Assembly: GCA_016712635.1 (NCBI GenBank)
Contig: JADJQS010000002.1
Span: forward strand, 124,001-188,000
DNA from: Gammaproteobacteria bacterium
GTDB taxonomy: Bacteria; Pseudomonadota; Gammaproteobacteria; SZUA-140
Direction of reading: 5' to 3'
DNA length: 64,000 nt
The first letter of the stretch is position 1; the number at the start of each line of letters is the position of its first letter. Position numbers and translations under genes: made by a program. Positions 61,157 to 64,000 of the stretch are shown piece after piece. The notes beneath the pieces were generated by a model. That model saw only the letters and a list, made by a program, of their open reading frames with translations. It searched no databases and was not told the origin of the DNA.

Positions 61157-61996
61157 GGGATTAGGATAATAGAGTATTGGTGTCTGCCCGGCCCGGGATT
61201 ACATAAGGCATGCATAGAATCACACGGCAGACCCGGGCACCTGTCGAACCGCCGGTTCGCGCGCCCTCATACATACGCAAAAAGGATAATAATCGGACAG
61301 AATATATTGAATTTCCAAGAAGCTTTTATGACAGCAGCAATGGATCACTGCGCTGGCCCCGTCCCGGATTCCCGCGGGCCATTATCATGGGCCAGAAAAA
61401 ACCCCATGCCGATCCGCAGGATAACAGGGCCTGCCGCGCCCAAGGAAAAATAATCTTGAGACCTGCGTCGCAATTTTGACGATTCTGGTATAGAATTCCC
61501 GCCATATCGACACAGCGATAAGGGAATGCAGATCCCGGCTTGGGCCCCCAATGACCCCATGCAGCTCCTACAAGCCCGATCTGCCGTATGAATGGATTCA
61601 GTGTCCGCGCAGGCCTGAAGCAACCATCAACGGTCGCCCCGCCTCCCGGACATTCATCCACACAGGGCACACAGAACAGTTGCCCATGCGAACGTCAAGC
61701 GTGCTTCCGGACCGTTCCGTTCTTTAACCCGGCTGGCGCGATCATATAGAGCTCACCCCGCGCACGACTGGCGGGGGGACAATTAGCGAGGGCGTGCTGT
61801 CAACGCCCGGGATATAGCTTAAAGAATGACGACCGGAATCAAAAATTCGCGGACAGGGTGGATGTATTCGGCCCCGACGCGCCTCGCCCTGCGGGCCACC
61901 GTCGCTGCGCGCCGGTGTTCTCCCTGCGCACGCGGTGCGTGCTCCGGTCGTCGAACCCATCCCGATTCGATCACGTGGTCTCGAATCCACGCATCG
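61157..61996. other. Gene-free stretch between glucan phosphorylase and tRNA-Ser
   Basis: About 840 bp without a supported gene. A possible extended -10 promoter (TGGTATAGAAT near 61486) is present, but what it would transcribe is unclear. Short frames here lack ribosome-binding sites, and several translate tRNA or repeat sequence. The promoter of glucan phosphorylase should lie at its left end. Confidence 0.35.
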
Positions 61997-62042
61997 ATCT
62001 CCATGCCAGTGGGCCGAAACAACGGCCCACTGGCATGGAGAT
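61997..62042. repeat. Perfect 20-bp inverted repeat touching the tRNA 3' end
   Basis: The left arm (61997-62016, ATCTCCATGCCAGTGGGCCG) and right arm (62023-62042) are exact complements around the 6-base loop AAACAA. The last base of the right arm is the A of the tRNA CCA (minus strand). No T-run follows on either strand, so it is not a standard intrinsic terminator. Confidence 0.75.
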
Positions 62043-62134
62043 GGCGGAGAGGGTGGGATTCGAACCCACGTGGGACGTTTAAGCCCCCAACCGATTTCGA
62101 GTCGGTGCCGGTATGGCCACTTCGGTACCTCTCC
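62042..62134 (-). tRNA. tRNA-Ser (anticodon CGA)
   Basis: A class II tRNA of 93 nt with acceptor GGAGAGG/CCTCTCC, discriminator G and encoded CCA. The anticodon loop is CTCGAAA in an ACCGA/TCGGT stem. The variable arm is long, and the T-arm is GTGGG-TTCGAAT-CCCAC. It shares the acceptor with the tRNA-Ser(GGA) at 54478-54568. Confidence 0.95.
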
Positions 62135-62228
62135 GGGGATATGCGCGGGGGCGTGATCACGCTGGCATCGCCCGCCCCCAAGGCCGCGCCATTATACAGC
62201 AAATTTTTCCCGAGTTGGGGCGCGTGTC

Positions 62229-63665
62229 ATGGCTAGCCGCATGCGCACCCTGCTGCCCTTCCTTGCCGCCGGCGCCACGGGACTGATGCTGGCCGGTTAT
62301 GTCGCGCCGCCGACCCAGCTCCAGCGTATCGTCGACGAAGGAGAGCTGGTGGTGGCGACGCGCCACAGCCCGACCACGTATTACGAAGGTGTGGACGGAC
62401 CGAGCGGCTTCGAGCACGACCTCGCCCGATTGTTCGCGGATCATCTCGGCGTCGAACTCACCATCCTGGCCCCGGCCAGCCTCACTGCGATCCTTCCCAT
62501 GGTGGCGGACGGTCGCGCCGACCTGGCCGCGGCGGGCATGGCCGTCACGCAGGAACGCGGCAAGCTGGTGCGTTTCGGCCCGATCTACGACCGGATCTCC
62601 CAGCAACTGGTTTACCACAAGGGCACCCCGACCCCCTCCAGCCTGGCGGACCTGGGCGGCGGCGTGATCAACGTCGTCAGCGGCAGCAGCCATGCCGAGC
62701 GGCTCAAGTGGCTGGCCGCGGGCCTTCCGGAGATCAACTGGCACGAGAACGAAGACGCCGACACCAAACAGTTGCTGCACAAGGTCTGGAAGCGTGAGAT
62801 CAGTTACACCATCGCGAATTCCAATGACGTCAGCCTTAATCAGCGCTTCTACCCGGAACTGCGCGTCGCCTTCGACGTGACCGACCCGCAACCCCTGGCC
62901 TGGGCATTCGCCAAGGGGGAGGACGACAGCCTGGTCACGGCGGCAGGGGAATTCTTCGCGACGGTCCGGGACAACGGCCAGCTCCGGCAACTGCATGAAC
63001 GCTATTACGGCCACGTGCAGGACTTCGACTACGTCGAGACCCGCCGTTTCATCACCCACATCTACCGGCGCCTCCCGAGTTACATGCCGCATTTCATCGA
63101 GGCCGCGCAGAGCTTTGATATGGACTGGCGCCTGCTCGCCGCGATGGGCTACCAGGAATCGCACTGGAATCCGGAGGCGATCTCGCCCACCGGCGTACGG
63201 GGGATCATGATGCTGACGCGCACCACCGCGAGCGAGCTCGGCATCGAGGACCGCATCGACCCCATCGGCAGCATCCAGGGCGGTGCGCGCTACTTCAGCC
63301 TCGTCAAGTCACGCATACCGCAGGACATCGCCGAACCCGACCGCAGCTGGTTCGCCCTCGCCGCCTACAATATGGGGCTGGGCCACCTGGAGGACGCGCG
63401 CGCGCTGACCGCGCAACGCGGCGGCGACGCGAGCAAGTGGGTCGACGTCAAGGAGACTCTCCCCCTGCTCACCCGGAAGGAGTGGTACGAGCAGACGCGC
63501 TACGGATACGCCCGCGGCAACGAGGCGCTGAAATATGTCGAGAATATACGCAGCTATTTCGACATCCTGGTGTGGCGCACCGATCCCGGCAAGGCCGCTG
63601 CACAGCTCACCGCCGTCACGACCTCTCCGCTCACCGGCGCCGTCGTCAACGCGCCGGTGCTGTGA
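62229..63665 (+). CDS. mltF: Membrane-bound lytic murein transglycosylase F
   Basis: A 478-residue outer-membrane-associated peptidoglycan lyase. The N-terminal membrane anchor or signal is LLPFLAAGATGLMLAGYVA. A solute-binding-protein-like regulatory domain (about 30-260; EGELVVATRHSPTTYYEGVD) precedes the SLT catalytic domain with Glu in AMGYQESHWNPEAISPTGVR, then GIMMLTRTTASELG and AAYNMGLGHLEDAR. The enzyme cleaves glycan strands to 1,6-anhydro-muropeptides. It starts 95 bp after the tRNA-Ser region on the opposite strand. Confidence 0.93.
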   Translation: MASRMRTLLPFLAAGATGLMLAGYVAPPTQLQRIVDEGELVVATRHSPTTYYEGVDGPSGFEHDLARLFADHLGVELTILAPASLTAILPMVADGRADLAAAGMAVTQERGKLVRFGPIYDRISQQLVYHKGTPTPSSLADLGGGVINVVSGSSHAERLKWLAAGLPEINWHENEDADTKQLLHKVWKREISYTIANSNDVSLNQRFYPELRVAFDVTDPQPLAWAFAKGEDDSLVTAAGEFFATVRDNGQLRQLHERYYGHVQDFDYVETRRFITHIYRRLPSYMPHFIEAAQSFDMDWRLLAAMGYQESHWNPEAISPTGVRGIMMLTRTTASELGIEDRIDPIGSIQGGARYFSLVKSRIPQDIAEPDRSWFALAAYNMGLGHLEDARALTAQRGGDASKWVDVKETLPLLTRKEWYEQTRYGYARGNEALKYVENIRSYFDILVWRTDPGKAAAQLTAVTTSPLTGAVVNAPVL

Positions 63666-63680
63666 CCGGCCGGGATCCGC

Positions 63681-64000
63681 TCACGACGCAGCGGGATGGC
63701 GCGCTCGGATGTCGCGCAGCAGGCCGTCCGCCGCCTCCAGCACCATATCCAGCACGCGATCGAATCCGGAGCTGCCGCCGTAATAGGGATCGGGCACCTC
63801 CTCGATGCCGAGATGCGGCGCGTATTCCAGCAGCAGGCCCACCTTGTGACTGTATTGCGCGGGACACATCTCCTGCAGCAGCGCGAGGTTCTCGCGATCC
63901 ATCGCGAGGATGTAGTCGAATGCTTCGAAGTCGTCGTCCCTGACCTGGCGCGCCGCCTGCGGACCGAGGTCGATCCCGCGCCGTTTCGCCGCCGCCTGCG
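63681..64000 (-). CDS. Low-molecular-weight protein-tyrosine phosphatase, C-terminal part (cut by window edge)
   Basis: The readable part (RRGIDLGPQAARQVRDDDFE, then AFDYILAMDRENLALLQEMC, LLLEYAPHLGIEEVPDPYYG and FDRVLDMVLEAADGLL) is the LMW-PTP C-terminal half. The catalytic-acid loop DPYYGG is intact. The Cx5R active-site loop lies beyond position 64000. It may control tyrosine-phosphorylated proteins such as capsule kinases. It converges on mltF. Confidence 0.9.
   Translation of the reverse strand, partial: QAAAKRRGIDLGPQAARQVRDDDFEAFDYILAMDRENLALLQEMCPAQYSHKVGLLLEYAPHLGIEEVPDPYYGGSSGFDRVLDMVLEAADGLLRDIRARHPAAS

Noticed and set aside
61719..61728. GTTCTTTAAC resembling a 16S rRNA leader
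   Set aside because: No rRNA sequence follows; a ten-base match is expected by chance.
61826..62236. Frame containing GWDSNPRGTFKPPTDFESVP over tRNA-Ser(CGA)
   Set aside because: Same artefact, plus translation of the adjacent inverted repeat.

Overview
This 64 kb window is a GC-rich (roughly 63-65% by eye) bacterial chromosome segment. The gene set points to a gammaproteobacterium: GreB, TrxC, MltF, PepN, a PA2778/PA2779 pair, a CbpA/CbpM pair, MexAB-OprM-like efflux genes and tRNA genes with encoded CCA. Genes are dense, often overlapping by 4 bp, and lie on both strands. I see no phage, integrase, transposase gene, CRISPR array or rRNA operon, so this is mostly core or near-core chromosome with short accessory patches.

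Layout. 0-6.4 kb (minus strand): an M48 lipoprotein fragment, a DUF2892 protein, a cupredoxin / DUF1571 / SRPBCC operon, the PA2779-PA2778 pair, TrxC, and CbpA with a frameshifted CbpM. 6.4-7.5 kb: an AT-rich patch with an orphan 58-residue gene that has its own promoter and terminator, plus a possible small RNA. 7.5-14.2 kb: a polysaccharide flippase, cytochrome b561 and a c-di-GMP block (a GGDEF protein and a large dCache-HAMP-PAS-PAS-GGDEF-EAL protein split by one extra base). 14.4-18.5 kb: a 46-residue small gene, a LexA / Y-family polymerase / SRAP-like SOS cassette under a GAAC-N7-GAAC operator, and an HtrA-like protease. 18.7-30.5 kb: PepN, a tripartite RND efflux operon with its TetR regulator and an AcrR-type operator, and an ABC exporter.

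30.5-42.8 kb is a patchwork of small housekeeping and redox genes (CBS protein, pirin, azoreductase with divergent LysR, FMN reductase, aldo/keto reductase, MsrB, YebC-like). It is studded with palindromes built on GGGGACAGATTT. 43.1-51.6 kb carries a second RND pump, a SulP transporter, GreB and a flavoprotein. 51.7-54.3 kb is a distinctly AT-richer block (SYLF protein, a Cys-repeat secreted protein, PRC-barrel) ending at a 5'-truncated mscS and tRNA-Ser(GGA). 54.7-61.2 kb holds an SH3 membrane protein and a carbon-storage module: glucan phosphorylase, acetate kinase and a frameshifted phosphoketolase. 61.2-64 kb has tRNA-Ser(CGA) beside a perfect 20-bp inverted repeat, MltF, and a low-molecular-weight tyrosine phosphatase cut by the window edge.

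Four genes (cbpM, the GGDEF-EAL sensor, a small Rossmann protein, phosphoketolase) are each broken by a shift that one base would repair. Either the consensus has indel errors or this strain carries recent lesions; raw reads would decide. I found no clearly new multi-gene defence or biosynthetic system. The best leads are the SOS cassette with its alphaproteobacterial-type operator, the small orphan genes, and the palindrome family.
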